A DNA stretch of 7,601 nucleotides from Lachnospiraceae bacterium UBA3814. GTDB lineage: Bacteria; Bacillota; Clostridia; Lachnospirales; Lachnospiraceae. Positions 1 through 7,601 of the stretch are shown here, in pieces. The stretch spans positions 1-7,601 of the forward strand of contig DFEA01000027.1 in assembly GCA_002368575.1 (NCBI GenBank). The letters are read 5' to 3'. Each line of letters starts with the position of its first letter. Within the stretch, counting starts at the first letter, position 1. Below the pieces are notes generated by a model that did not search any database, was not told the DNA's origin, and saw only the letters and a list, made by a program, of their open reading frames with translations. Both the position numbers and the translations under genes were made by a program.

Positions 1-2
1 TG

Positions 3-410
3 ATCAACATTGAGGGCCTTACCGCAGTTGACATGGCAAAAAAGGAGATACTTCCCGCCGTGAACAGATATGTGGAAAGGCTGCTTGACAGCGCGGAGAA
101 AAAGCAGAGGCTCTCCGGCATCGGCTTCGGAAGGGATATATGCTGCCAGATGGAGAAGGAGCTCATTACACTTCTTTCAGAGCTTGAGGACAAGGCGTAC
201 CATAAGGTCAACGAGCTTGAGGCTCTTTTGTCGGAGGCTTCAGCCCTCGACCGGGAGGAAGGGGACAGGCTTAAGACCGCTGCCTTTTACAAGGACAGAA
301 TAATCCCTGTCATGAATGAGCTGAGAGGATATATCGATACGATGGAGAGCAATACAGACAGAGAGCTGTGGCCTCTTCCCAGCTACGGGGAGATGCTGTT
401 TTCGGTATAG
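3..410 (+). CDS. glnN: Glutamine synthetase type III, C-terminal part (5' end outside window)
   Basis: This is the last 135 codons of a glutamine synthetase of the GSIII family, which makes glutamine from glutamate, ammonia and ATP in the cytoplasm. GSIII proteins are roughly 700 residues long, so only the C-terminal helical extension is visible and the catalytic core lies upstream. The frame is open from the first bases of the window, and the segment reading INIEGLTAVDMAKKEILPAV continues through the ATG at 33, so that ATG is internal and not a start. The family-typical ending is visible as a WPLPSYGEMLFSV tail before the TAG at 408-410. The charged, leucine-rich middle looks helical or coiled-coil. 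addB follows 43 bases after the stop with no terminator between. The family call rests on the tail and the MAKKEILPAV segment recalled from GSIII proteins. It is a good match, but it cannot be tested on the active site here. Confidence 0.85.
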   Translation: MNIEGLTAVDMAKKEILPAVNRYVERLLDSAEKKQRLSGIGFGRDICCQMEKELITLLSELEDKAYHKVNELEALLSEASALDREEGDRLKTAAFYKDRIIPVMNELRGYIDTMESNTDRELWPLPSYGEMLFSV

Positions 411-416
411 GATATA

Positions 417-433
417 CAATTTGCGCGAAATTG
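417..433. repeat. Short perfect inverted repeat in the glnN-addB gap
   Basis: CAATTT at 417-422 and AAATTG at 428-433 are exact reverse complements, separated by the five bases GCGCG. The repeat starts seven bases after the glnN stop and ends nine bases before the addB Shine-Dalgarno. As RNA it would be a six-pair, AT-rich stem with no following T-run, so it is not a canonical terminator. As DNA it could be a small operator. Its function is unknown, and a chance occurrence is possible. Confidence 0.4.
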
Positions 434-441
434 GTGCAGAC

Positions 442-447
442 AAGGAG
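442..447 (+). promoter_or_regulatory. Shine-Dalgarno site that fixes the addB start at GTG 454
   Basis: AAGGAG lies six bases (ATCATC) upstream of a GTG at 454-456, which is close to ideal spacing. The in-frame TTG at 421 has no comparable purine-rich site in front of it; the preceding bases are GATATACAAT. The GTG is therefore the better initiation codon. Confidence 0.85.
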
Positions 448-453
448 ATCATC

Positions 454-3400
454 GTGGGTATAAGATTCTGGCTCGGAAAATCGGGAAGCGGAAAGTCATA
501 CAGCCTTTACAGGCATCTGATCAGAGAGGCGGAAGACAATCCTGCCATGAATTACCTGATAATAGTTCCGGAGCAGTTCACTCTCCAGACGCAAAAGGAT
601 GTATTAAGGCTTTCCCCGAAGCACGGGATACTGAACATAGACATTTTAAGCTTTAAGAGGCTTGCCTTCAGGATATTTGAGGAGGTGGGCTTTAAAAACG
701 CAAGGGGCGTACTCATAGATGATATGGGCAAAAACCTGATCCTGAGACGCCTCGCGGGGGAGCTTTCTGATGAGCTTGTGTTCCTTGGGTCGAATATAAA
801 AAAGCCGGGCTATATAAACGAGGTGAAATCCGCCATATCGGAATTCATGCAGTACGGAATCGGAAACAGGGAGCTGGAAAAGCTGATTAAAAGAGCAGAA
901 AAAAGGCCTCTTCTAAGCTCAAAGCTGAAAGAATTACAGTTATTATATAACAGCTTCAACAACTATATCAAAGAAAAATATGTCACATCAGAGGAACTCC
1001 TGGATAAGGTCAGCGACTGCATCCCGGAGTCTTTTAAAATAAAAACAAGCGTTATTTCATTCGATTCCTTCACCGGCTTCACACCGGTCCAGTACAGGGT
1101 GATAAAAACACTCATGGCGACATGTCCGGAGATGAATTTTTCGATCCTTACGGATAATAACGGCATTGACAGAAACGAGATAATTGAAGAGCATGAGTTG
1201 TTTTATCTGAGCAAAAAAACGCTTAAGACACTCGAAAAAATCTCTGAAGGAGTCAATGCCGAAAGGCACCCGGATTTTGTCATTGACCGGACCGTTCCTG
1301 TAAGGTATATAACGGCAAACGAAGAGGACAGGTACCGTGAGCTTGAAAGCCGCGAAATCTCAGCGTTTGATCCCTTGACTGACAGAGTCATAAACCCGAA
1401 GCTCATCCATCTTGAGCAGAATATTTTCAGGACCCCTGAGAAGATCTATAACGGGATCGAATCTGATGACATCAGGCTTATTTCGGCCCTGAACAGGACA
1501 GATGAGATAACCAGGGTCGCCGGAGCCATAGCCGGTCTGGTCAGGGAGAACAACTGGTCATACCATGATATAGCTGTAATAACAGGTGATATCGACTCTT
1601 ATATGCACATATGCTCCCGTATTTTTACACTTTATGACATCCCTTTCTTTATAGACAGGAATATTCCCGTCCTGTTAAATCCGTTTACAGAATACCTCAG
1701 GGCAGCAGTAAGGGTAGTCTCGGATAATTATTCCTATCCGGATATCATGAGATATTTAAGGTCAGCGCTTACAGACATAAGCAGGGATGAGAGCGACAGG
1801 CTTGAGAATTATATCCTTGCCTTTGGCATAAGGGGAAGAAAGCAGTGGAATGAGCACTTTATAAAGAGAGGCAGGCTGTTTTCCCGGGAGGAGCTTGAGA
1901 AGCTTGATGAGAGCAGAGAAAGGATAACAGAGACTTTTAATATATTTGAGGCGGACCTGGGCGAGGGGAAGGGAAGATACCCCGTAAGCAGGATATCCCT
2001 TGCGCTTTATAAGCTGATAGTAAGGAATAATACGGAAGAAAAGCTGCTAAGGCTCTCCGAGGAAAGGGAAAGGGAGGGCGATGCTATAAGGGCAAAGGAG
2101 TTTTCGGTGATCTATGAAAAGGTCATGGAGCTTTTGGATCAGCTCACCGGACTTCTGGGAGATGAGGAGGTGAGCCTTAAGGAATACGCGGACCTGCTCG
2201 ATGCGGGATTTTCGGAGATCAGGATAGGTGTGGTGCCTAAGAGCCATGATTATGTTCAGATCGGGGACATTACCAGAAGCAGATTAAAGAGGATAAAAGC
2301 TCTTTTTGTTGTGGGTGTGAACGATGGGATAATCCCGAAAACCTCGGGTAAGGGAGGGCTCATATCGGACGTTGACAGGGAATTCCTGACGGGAAACGAG
2401 GACGGGATCGATATGGCGCCTACCCTCAGGATGCGGGCCTATACACAAAGACTGTACCTTTACATGATGCTTGCAAAGCCTGAGGAAAAGCTTTTCCTGT
2501 CCTTTTCAAGGATCAATGAAAACGGAGAGTCCTTGAAGCCCTCATATCTGATAAAAAAGATGAGGGATATGTTCCAAAAGCTCTGTTTTGACTATGAAGG
2601 TCAAGACCTTGAAAGCCGCATAGTTAACGCAAAAACAGCCTATCGCGCCCTTGCTTTTGATATTCAGGATTTTTTGGCCGGGTTCGGAAAAAACAGCGGG
2701 CAGGAGAAGAAAAAACGGGAAATTGAGTATCTTACGCTATTCAATATATACAAATTGAATAACACAGATGATACAGGTCTGCGCAGCCTTGATGAGCTAC
2801 TCAATATTGCCTTTACAAGAGATATCTATCAGCGGAAAACAGCGATAAACAGGGCGATAACAAGTGTTATATATAGCGACCTTCCCACCTGCAGCATATC
2901 CTCTTTGGAAAAATATGCTGCCTGTGCCTATTCGCATTTTCTGGAATACGGCCTGAGGCTGAGAGAAAGAGAGGAATTCAGCATTGAAGCCAGGGAGCTG
3001 GGCAGCGCGTTTCATGACGCGCTCAGGTATTACGGAGAGCTGCTTGCTGAGAGGGGCCTGGAATGGACGGGGGTCTCTGAACAGCAAAGATACAGGCTTG
3101 CGGATGATGCCGTGGAGCGGGCCCTTGCAAACGGAAAATACGGGGCGATCTACGCCGATTCCAGATCCTCATATCTGAAGGAGAGGATAAAAAGGTTTAC
3201 CAGAAGGAATGTAGACGTCCTGACCGGTCAGCTTGAGAGAGGCGCGTTCAAGCCCGATCGTTTTGAGTTTTCCTTTAATGCTGGAAATGATTATGAAGCA
3301 TTAAACTTCTCCCTGACGGAGGATTTCAGGCTTAGCCTTAAGGGAATAATAGACCGGATAGACACCTTTGAGGATGAGGAAGGTATTTATGTCAAGGTGA

Positions 3401-4026
3401 TCGATTATAAGTCGGGCAATAAGAGCTTTGATCTGCAAAGGGTATACGACGGACTTGATCTTCAGCTGCCGGTTTATTTGAATGCCGCGACAGAGCATGC
3501 AGAAAAGGAGCATCCGGGCTCAAAGCCCGTGATCCCCGCGGGCATACTGTATTATCATATCGACGACCCTCTGGTGGAAACTGAGGAAAGGCTTAATGAT
3601 GAGGAGCTGAAAAAAATACTGTTCGGCGAATTCAGGATGAAGGGACTGGTGAACGAGGATGAAAGAGTGTACAGGCTTTTTGACAGAGAGCTTGGAAACG
3701 GGGATCACTTAAGATCCGATATCGTTCCGGTACGGCTTAAGACCAATCTTGAGCCCTACGCGGACTCAGGGACCGTTACAACACAGGAGTTCAAAACCAT
3801 CACGGATTACGCGGGCTTTAAGATCACTGAAATGGGGAGGGAGATACTTGACGGGAATATAAGCATAGATCCCCATGGAGATGATAAGTTTAACCCCTGC
3901 AGATACTGCAGCTATAAAAACATATGCGCTTATAAGGGCGGCACAGGCAGTAAAGGAGAGGCGGCAGCAGGGCGCGGGGAGATCATCAGGAAAATGGAAG
4001 AGGCGATGGGAAGGGATAAGGAATGA
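454..4026 (+). CDS. addB: ATP-dependent helicase/deoxyribonuclease subunit B (AddB)
   Basis: AddB is the Chi-recognising and second nuclease subunit of cytoplasmic AddAB, which resects double-strand breaks for RecA recombination. From GTG 454 it has 1190 residues, close to B. subtilis AddB (1166). The N-terminus starts MGIRFWLGKSGSGKS, with Walker A at residues 8-15, where AddB proteins normally begin. Conserved N-terminal blocks follow: PEQFTLQTQ at 39-47, SFKRL at 66-70 and DSFTGFTP at 204-211. Then come GDITRSR at 604-610 and GVNDGIIPK at 621-629. The usual helicase motif II DExQ box is absent, as expected for AddB. The nuclease domain shows His854, Asp967, Asp984 and Lys986 (DYKSG) and Gln1004 (QLPVY). 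Cys824 plus Cys1149, Cys1152 and Cys1158 (CX2CX5C) match the four iron-sulfur ligands of B. subtilis AddB. The stop overlaps the addA start. RexB is the equivalent in other Firmicutes, but the cysteine set favours AddB. Confidence 0.96.
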   Translation: MGIRFWLGKSGSGKSYSLYRHLIREAEDNPAMNYLIIVPEQFTLQTQKDVLRLSPKHGILNIDILSFKRLAFRIFEEVGFKNARGVLIDDMGKNLILRRLAGELSDELVFLGSNIKKPGYINEVKSAISEFMQYGIGNRELEKLIKRAEKRPLLSSKLKELQLLYNSFNNYIKEKYVTSEELLDKVSDCIPESFKIKTSVISFDSFTGFTPVQYRVIKTLMATCPEMNFSILTDNNGIDRNEIIEEHELFYLSKKTLKTLEKISEGVNAERHPDFVIDRTVPVRYITANEEDRYRELESREISAFDPLTDRVINPKLIHLEQNIFRTPEKIYNGIESDDIRLISALNRTDEITRVAGAIAGLVRENNWSYHDIAVITGDIDSYMHICSRIFTLYDIPFFIDRNIPVLLNPFTEYLRAAVRVVSDNYSYPDIMRYLRSALTDISRDESDRLENYILAFGIRGRKQWNEHFIKRGRLFSREELEKLDESRERITETFNIFEADLGEGKGRYPVSRISLALYKLIVRNNTEEKLLRLSEEREREGDAIRAKEFSVIYEKVMELLDQLTGLLGDEEVSLKEYADLLDAGFSEIRIGVVPKSHDYVQIGDITRSRLKRIKALFVVGVNDGIIPKTSGKGGLISDVDREFLTGNEDGIDMAPTLRMRAYTQRLYLYMMLAKPEEKLFLSFSRINENGESLKPSYLIKKMRDMFQKLCFDYEGQDLESRIVNAKTAYRALAFDIQDFLAGFGKNSGQEKKKREIEYLTLFNIYKLNNTDDTGLRSLDELLNIAFTRDIYQRKTAINRAITSVIYSDLPTCSISSLEKYAACAYSHFLEYGLRLREREEFSIEARELGSAFHDALRYYGELLAERGLEWTGVSEQQRYRLADDAVERALANGKYGAIYADSRSSYLKERIKRFTRRNVDVLTGQLERGAFKPDRFEFSFNAGNDYEALNFSLTEDFRLSLKGIIDRIDTFEDEEGIYVKVIDYKSGNKSFDLQRVYDGLDLQLPVYLNAATEHAEKEHPGSKPVIPAGILYYHIDDPLVETEERLNDEELKKILFGEFRMKGLVNEDERVYRLFDRELGNGDHLRSDIVPVRLKTNLEPYADSGTVTTQEFKTITDYAGFKITEMGREILDGNISIDPHGDDKFNPCRYCSYKNICAYKGGTGSKGEAAAGRGEIIRKMEEAMGRDKE
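4008..4015 (+). promoter_or_regulatory. Ribosome binding site for addA inside the addB 3' end
   Basis: GGGAAGGG ends seven bases before the ATG at 4023 and lies within the last codons of addB. An in-frame TAA at 4017-4019 just upstream rules out any earlier start in the addA frame. Together with the ATGA overlap (4023-4026), this suggests that addA is translated partly by ribosomes finishing addB, which would help keep the two subunits in balance. Confidence 0.6.
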
Positions 4027-7000
4027 GTGACATAAGCTTTACAAAGGAGCAGACGGATGCGATAGAGCTTAAAAACAGGGATCTTCTGGTAGCCGCGGCA
4101 GCCGGCTCAGGAAAGACCGCGGTTTTGGTGGAACGTATAATAAGAAGGATAACTGACGGGGAAGCGCCGGCAGACATAGACCGTCTTCTTATTATGACCT
4201 TTACCAATGCGGCGGCGGCGCAGATGCGTGAAAAAATACTTAACGGAATAGACGAAAGGCTTAAGGAGGATCCCTTTAACGAAAATCTGAGAAAGCAGTC
4301 CGCCCTTGTGCACAACGCGATGATAACGACCATCCACGGCTTCTGTCTTAATATCCTCAAAAACCATTTCACCGAGGCTTCCCTTTCACCGGATTTCAGG
4401 GTGGCTGATGAGGGAGAAGCAAAGCTGCTTAAAAGGGACGCGCTCTCCGAGGTGCTTGAGGAGGCATACGAGGAGGGAAGGAGCGGCTTTATCGATATGA
4501 CTGAAGCCATAGCCTCCGGAAAGAACGATACAGCGCTTGAGGATGTGATCGGAAGACTGTTTTTCCTTGCGATGAGCTGTCCGGAGCCCGAGGCCTGGCT
4601 TAACAGCTGTATTTCGGTCTATGAGGAGCTTGAAAGGGCTGAGGAGCCCGGAGAAGAGCCGATAATAAAGCAGTATCTTGAGACCCTCCGTTCAGAGCTT
4701 ACCGAGGTGCTTGAAGGCTTAAGGAGCCTTTTGAGCTTTGTGATGAGCAGGGAAGGGATGCAAAAATATGAAAATACGATAAGAAGTGATATATCAGCTG
4801 TTGAAACGGCAGCCTGTGCGGCTTCCCTGTCAGGGTTTATGGAGGCTCTTAAAGCCGTGGAATTTGTAAGGTTCGGTACCGGAGGCAGGAAGGATTCACA
4901 GGAGGCACCGGAGGATAAGGCCTTTCTTAAGGACCGCAGGGACGGACTTAAGGAAAGGGTGACGGCGCTTAAAAAGAAATACAGGAGCTTTGATCTTAAG
5001 GAGGAGAGAAAAAGGATCGCTGAATGCATTCCTCTTTTAAGGGAGCTTGTAAGCATCACTGAGAAGTATATGAAGCGTTACGCTGAAAAAAAGCGGGAGG
5101 CCAATATCATAGACTATAATGATATGGAGCAGCTTGCGATAAAGGTGCTTAAGGAAAATGACGGTGCGCCGGGTAAGGAATACCGGGAGCTTTATGAGGA
5201 GATATATGTGGATGAATACCAGGATTCAAACCTTGTCCAGGAGGAGCTCCTTAAGGAGGTGGGAAGGGGCGGCAATCTGTTCATGGTCGGGGATGTCAAG
5301 CAGAGCATATACGGCTTCAGACTGGCAAGGCCTGATATCTTCATTGAAAAGTATGAGCGCTTCACTGCCGGGGACTCAAAGGAGCAGCGCATAGATCTGA
5401 ACCGCAATTTCAGAAGCAGAAGAGAGGTGCTTGATTCGGTCAATGAAATATTTTCGGTGGTAATGACAAGGGAGAATTCGGGGATAGAGTACGATGAAGC
5501 GGCCGCGCTTAAATTTGGGGCAGCATATTACGGAGACCGTGATGAAAAATACAAAAGCGAGCTTCTGATAGCGCAGAGAGGTATTGCGGAAACCGATGCG
5601 AAGGAGCTCGAAGCACTGGTCATTGCGGAAAGGATAATTGACCTGAGGAGTCAATTAAAAATATTTGACCCCGATGCAGGCGGTTTCAGGCCATTAAGGT
5701 TTTCCGACATAGTGATACTTTTAAGGACCTCCAGGGAATGGGACGAGACCTTTCAGAGGGTGCTTGGGGAAAAGGGGATACCGGCGCACATCTCAAGCGA
5801 AGCCGGATACTTTGATGCCTATGAGGTTGCGCTGCTGCTTGATTTTTTAAGGGTAATAGATAATCCGAGACAGGAGATCCCGCTTGCCGCGGTGTTAAGA
5901 GGCCCGTTCGGGAAGATGGATGATGAGGAAATGGCTCTCATAAGGAGCGCCGATACGGAGGGCTGTCTGTATGATGCCCTTGTTAAGGCCGCCGAAAACG
6001 GAAACGTGAAGGCGCAGAGTTTTATGAAGCTTTTGGATTACTACAGGGAGAAGACGGGATATACTCCTGTATATGATATTTTAAGGGAGATAACGGACGG
6101 AGATTACGGAATATATGTAATGGCCCTTGAAAACGGGAAAAAACGTATCGCAAATCTGAACATGCTCCTGAAAAAGGCTGACGATTACGGCAAGACAAGC
6201 TACAAGGGGCTTTTTCAGTTTGTAAGATATGTGGATATGCTGAAAAAGTACGAGGTTGATTACGGAGAGGCGAATCTTCTCGATGAAAATGACGATGTGG
6301 TCAGGATCATGACGATACATAAGAGTAAGGGGCTTGAGTTCCCGGTATGCTTTGTCGCGGGACTTTCTAAGGGCTTTAACTACAGTGACCAGAGGGGCAG
6401 GGTCATAACCGACGCGGAATATGGTGTGGGGATCGATCATGTGGATACAGTCAGAAGGACAAGAGCCTCGACGCTCGTAAAGGATGCCCTGATAAAGAAG
6501 AGCATCAGAGAGCTGAGGGCCGAGGAGCTAAGGATACTGTATGTCGCCATGACCAGGGCAAAGGAAAAGCTTATATTGACTACAGCGGTCAAGGACGCGG
6601 AGAAGGAGCTTCAGGGCTATAGAGGCTCAGACTTTGACTCATTTCTGGATATCATACTTTACGCGAGGGAAAGGACCGGGCTTTCAAGCTTTGATATCAC
6701 CGTAAGGGAGACCGGAGAGGTCGTAGCGGAAGAAATGAGAGATGAGCTTCTGAAAAACGAGGCCTACCTGTGTCTGAAGAAAATAGAGAGCAAAACCGAC
6801 CTTGCGCCCGAAACCGGATCTGATGAGCAGCTTTCCTTTGCGCAAAGGATACAGGATAAATTTGATTACAGATATGAAGAAAAAGAGGATGCTGAAAATC
6901 TTGAGAAGTTTTCGGTGACCGAGCTTAAGAAAAAGCATCTGGAGGAGATACTTGCTTCGGAGGAGGAAGGGTCAGAGGCTGCGGAAGAGCTCTTTCCGGA

Positions 7001-7529
7001 AAGACCGCGCTATAAAAGTATCGTTCCCGAATTTGTTGACAGGAACCGGGAAATATCGGCAAATCTGCACGGGACCGCTGTTCACAGGATATTTGAGCTG
7101 TGGGATTTCAGGGAGGCGGACCATGAGAGCATACGCGGCTTTATAAATCTTTTGCTTGAGCAGGGAAGGATAGAGGAGAGGCTTGCAGGCTCCGTAGGGA
7201 TCGGTGAGATCCTGTCCTTTGCGCAGAGCCCTCTGGCAGGCAGAATGAAAAGAGCAATGAAATCAGGTCAGTTGTACAGAGAACAGCCCTTTGTCATAGA
7301 GCTTGACGGAAAGATAGTCCAGGGGATCATCGATGCCTTTTTCATAGAGGACGGGGAGATCGTAATAATCGACTATAAGACCGATCGGGTCAATGAGTCA
7401 ACGGAGCTTAAGAAAAGGTACGAGCTTCAGCTTTATTACTATGCTGTGGCACTCAACAGGCTGCTTGGTCTTCCGGTCAGGGAAAGGATCATTTATTCCA
7501 CCGTGCTGGGCCGGAGCATAACTCTTTAA
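4023..7529 (+). CDS. addA: ATP-dependent helicase/nuclease subunit A (AddA)
   Basis: AddA is the 3'-5' SF1A helicase motor of AddAB and carries a RecB-family nuclease at its C-terminus. It unwinds DNA ends and cuts one strand. The 1168 residues compare with 1232 in B. subtilis. Helicase motifs appear in order: FTKEQTDAI at 6-14; Walker A AAAGSGKT at 25-32; Ia TFTNAAAAQM at 59-68; TTIHGFC at 102-108; II VDEYQD at 396-401; III GDVKQSIYGFR at 423-433; IV LNRNFRS at 459-465; V TIHKSKGLEF at 764-773; VI LYVAMTRAKE at 839-848. An acidic linker holds the family block FSVTELK at 963-969. Nuclease residues are His1021 (HGTAVH), Glu1087, Asp1104, Asp1117 and Lys1119 (DYKTD), and Gln1136 with the following YYY. 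The CX2CX5C cluster seen in AddB is absent here, as expected. The start is fixed by an in-frame stop at 4017. Every key residue looked for is present, so it should be active. Confidence 0.97.
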   Translation: MSDISFTKEQTDAIELKNRDLLVAAAAGSGKTAVLVERIIRRITDGEAPADIDRLLIMTFTNAAAAQMREKILNGIDERLKEDPFNENLRKQSALVHNAMITTIHGFCLNILKNHFTEASLSPDFRVADEGEAKLLKRDALSEVLEEAYEEGRSGFIDMTEAIASGKNDTALEDVIGRLFFLAMSCPEPEAWLNSCISVYEELERAEEPGEEPIIKQYLETLRSELTEVLEGLRSLLSFVMSREGMQKYENTIRSDISAVETAACAASLSGFMEALKAVEFVRFGTGGRKDSQEAPEDKAFLKDRRDGLKERVTALKKKYRSFDLKEERKRIAECIPLLRELVSITEKYMKRYAEKKREANIIDYNDMEQLAIKVLKENDGAPGKEYRELYEEIYVDEYQDSNLVQEELLKEVGRGGNLFMVGDVKQSIYGFRLARPDIFIEKYERFTAGDSKEQRIDLNRNFRSRREVLDSVNEIFSVVMTRENSGIEYDEAAALKFGAAYYGDRDEKYKSELLIAQRGIAETDAKELEALVIAERIIDLRSQLKIFDPDAGGFRPLRFSDIVILLRTSREWDETFQRVLGEKGIPAHISSEAGYFDAYEVALLLDFLRVIDNPRQEIPLAAVLRGPFGKMDDEEMALIRSADTEGCLYDALVKAAENGNVKAQSFMKLLDYYREKTGYTPVYDILREITDGDYGIYVMALENGKKRIANLNMLLKKADDYGKTSYKGLFQFVRYVDMLKKYEVDYGEANLLDENDDVVRIMTIHKSKGLEFPVCFVAGLSKGFNYSDQRGRVITDAEYGVGIDHVDTVRRTRASTLVKDALIKKSIRELRAEELRILYVAMTRAKEKLILTTAVKDAEKELQGYRGSDFDSFLDIILYARERTGLSSFDITVRETGEVVAEEMRDELLKNEAYLCLKKIESKTDLAPETGSDEQLSFAQRIQDKFDYRYEEKEDAENLEKFSVTELKKKHLEEILASEEEGSEAAEELFPERPRYKSIVPEFVDRNREISANLHGTAVHRIFELWDFREADHESIRGFINLLLEQGRIEERLAGSVGIGEILSFAQSPLAGRMKRAMKSGQLYREQPFVIELDGKIVQGIIDAFFIEDGEIVIIDYKTDRVNESTELKKRYELQLYYYAVALNRLLGLPVRERIIYSTVLGRSITL

Positions 7530-7532
7530 GCT

Positions 7533-7550
7533 GAAAAGCCTCTGGTTTTC
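7533..7550 (+). terminator. Weak hairpin just after addA, possible poor terminator
   Basis: Four bases after the addA stop, AAAGCC (7535-7540) can pair with GGTTTT (7544-7549) around a TCT loop, with one G-T wobble. The stem is short and the T-run falls inside it, followed by CCTTCC and not more T. It is a poor match to an intrinsic terminator, and the real one may lie beyond the window. I list it because it is the only structure seen at the operon end. Confidence 0.2.
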
Positions 7551-7601
7551 CTTCCTGGTCATTAAAAGGCAGGGCGATCGCTTAATACCTCAAGGCTGTG
7601 T

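Noticed and set aside
70..303. A 77-residue arginine-rich frame on the + strand within the glnN tail
   Set aside because: It is out of frame with the recognisable glutamine synthetase sequence, with no ribosome site or family resemblance.
1213..1219. A run of seven A in addB that could be a slippery or sequencing-error site
   Set aside because: The reading frame continues unbroken with family-like sequence on both sides, and the phase (AAA AAA ACG) is wrong for a classic -1 heptamer.
3986..4510. A 174-residue open frame on the minus strand opposite the addB-addA junction
   Set aside because: It is a serine- and alanine-rich antisense shadow of the Glu/Ala/Leu-rich AddA N-terminus. It has no recognisable domain and overlaps coding sequence that clearly encodes helicase motifs on the other strand.
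4619..5059. A 146-residue open frame on the minus strand inside addA
   Set aside because: It is again a serine/leucine-rich shadow of the helical AddA region. It shows no family signature and is fully antisense to an intact gene.
5074..5119. A heptamer A AAA AAG (5087-5093) in the correct phase for -1 frameshifting in addA, preceded by a small AGCG-TTA-CGCT inverted repeat, with a -1 stop at 5117
   Set aside because: The zero frame simply encodes the EKKR segment typical of AddA, and the same in-phase heptamer occurs at 2553-2559 in addB. I see no strong stem just downstream, and the product would lose motif II onward, so chance in a lysine-rich stretch is the better explanation.
454..7529. 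Copies of AGCGG, the B. subtilis Chi sequence, for example in 2691-2700 and 2831-2840
   Set aside because: By eye there are only a handful, about what chance gives for a five-base word in this length, and Chi differs between Firmicute lineages.
7574..7581. Palindrome GCGATCGC, the HIP1 octamer of cyanobacteria
   Set aside because: I saw only this one copy, and the gene content is clostridial, not cyanobacterial. A single eight-base palindrome is not evidence of a repeat family.
7562..7600. A minus-strand open stretch from the window edge to a TAA at 7564-7562 that could be the tail of a converging gene (reads HSLEVLSDRPAF)
   Set aside because: It is only about a dozen codons long, so staying open by chance is likely, and no family is recognisable. 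Sequence beyond 7601 is needed.

Overview
This window reads as an ordinary chromosomal stretch from a Firmicute of the class Clostridia, most likely a Lachnospiraceae-like bacterium. That placement is an inference. It rests on the protein flavour (a type III glutamine synthetase tail and a clostridial-style AddB and AddA), the addB-then-addA order, strong purine-rich Shine-Dalgarno sites, a GTG start, and a codon habit heavy in AGG, ATA and CTT. No search could be run to confirm it.

Layout, all on the + strand: positions 3-410 are the last 135 codons of a type III glutamine synthetase (glnN), whose start lies outside the window. A 43-base gap (411-453) holds a short perfect inverted repeat and the addB ribosome binding site. 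addB runs from a GTG at 454 to 4026. addA starts inside the addB stop (ATGA, 4023-4026) and runs to 7529. The last 72 bases hold no supported gene, only a weak hairpin.

AddA and AddB together form the AddAB helicase-nuclease, the Gram-positive counterpart of RecBCD. It resects double-strand DNA ends, responds to a Chi-type sequence and prepares the 3' single strand for RecA. Both copies look intact. AddA carries the full SF1 helicase motif set and a C-terminal RecB-family nuclease. AddB carries the N-terminal Walker A, a second nuclease site and the four cysteines of the iron-sulfur staple. The glutamine synthetase tail has no functional link to them that I can see, but no terminator separates it from addB, so read-through is possible.

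I looked for an undescribed system and did not find one. There are no mobile elements, tRNA or rRNA genes, CRISPR repeats, or broken or foreign-looking genes. The points worth a second look are modest: the correct addB start, the inverted repeat in the glnN-addB gap, the possible co-transcription of glnN with addBA, and the unknown Chi sequence of this lineage.
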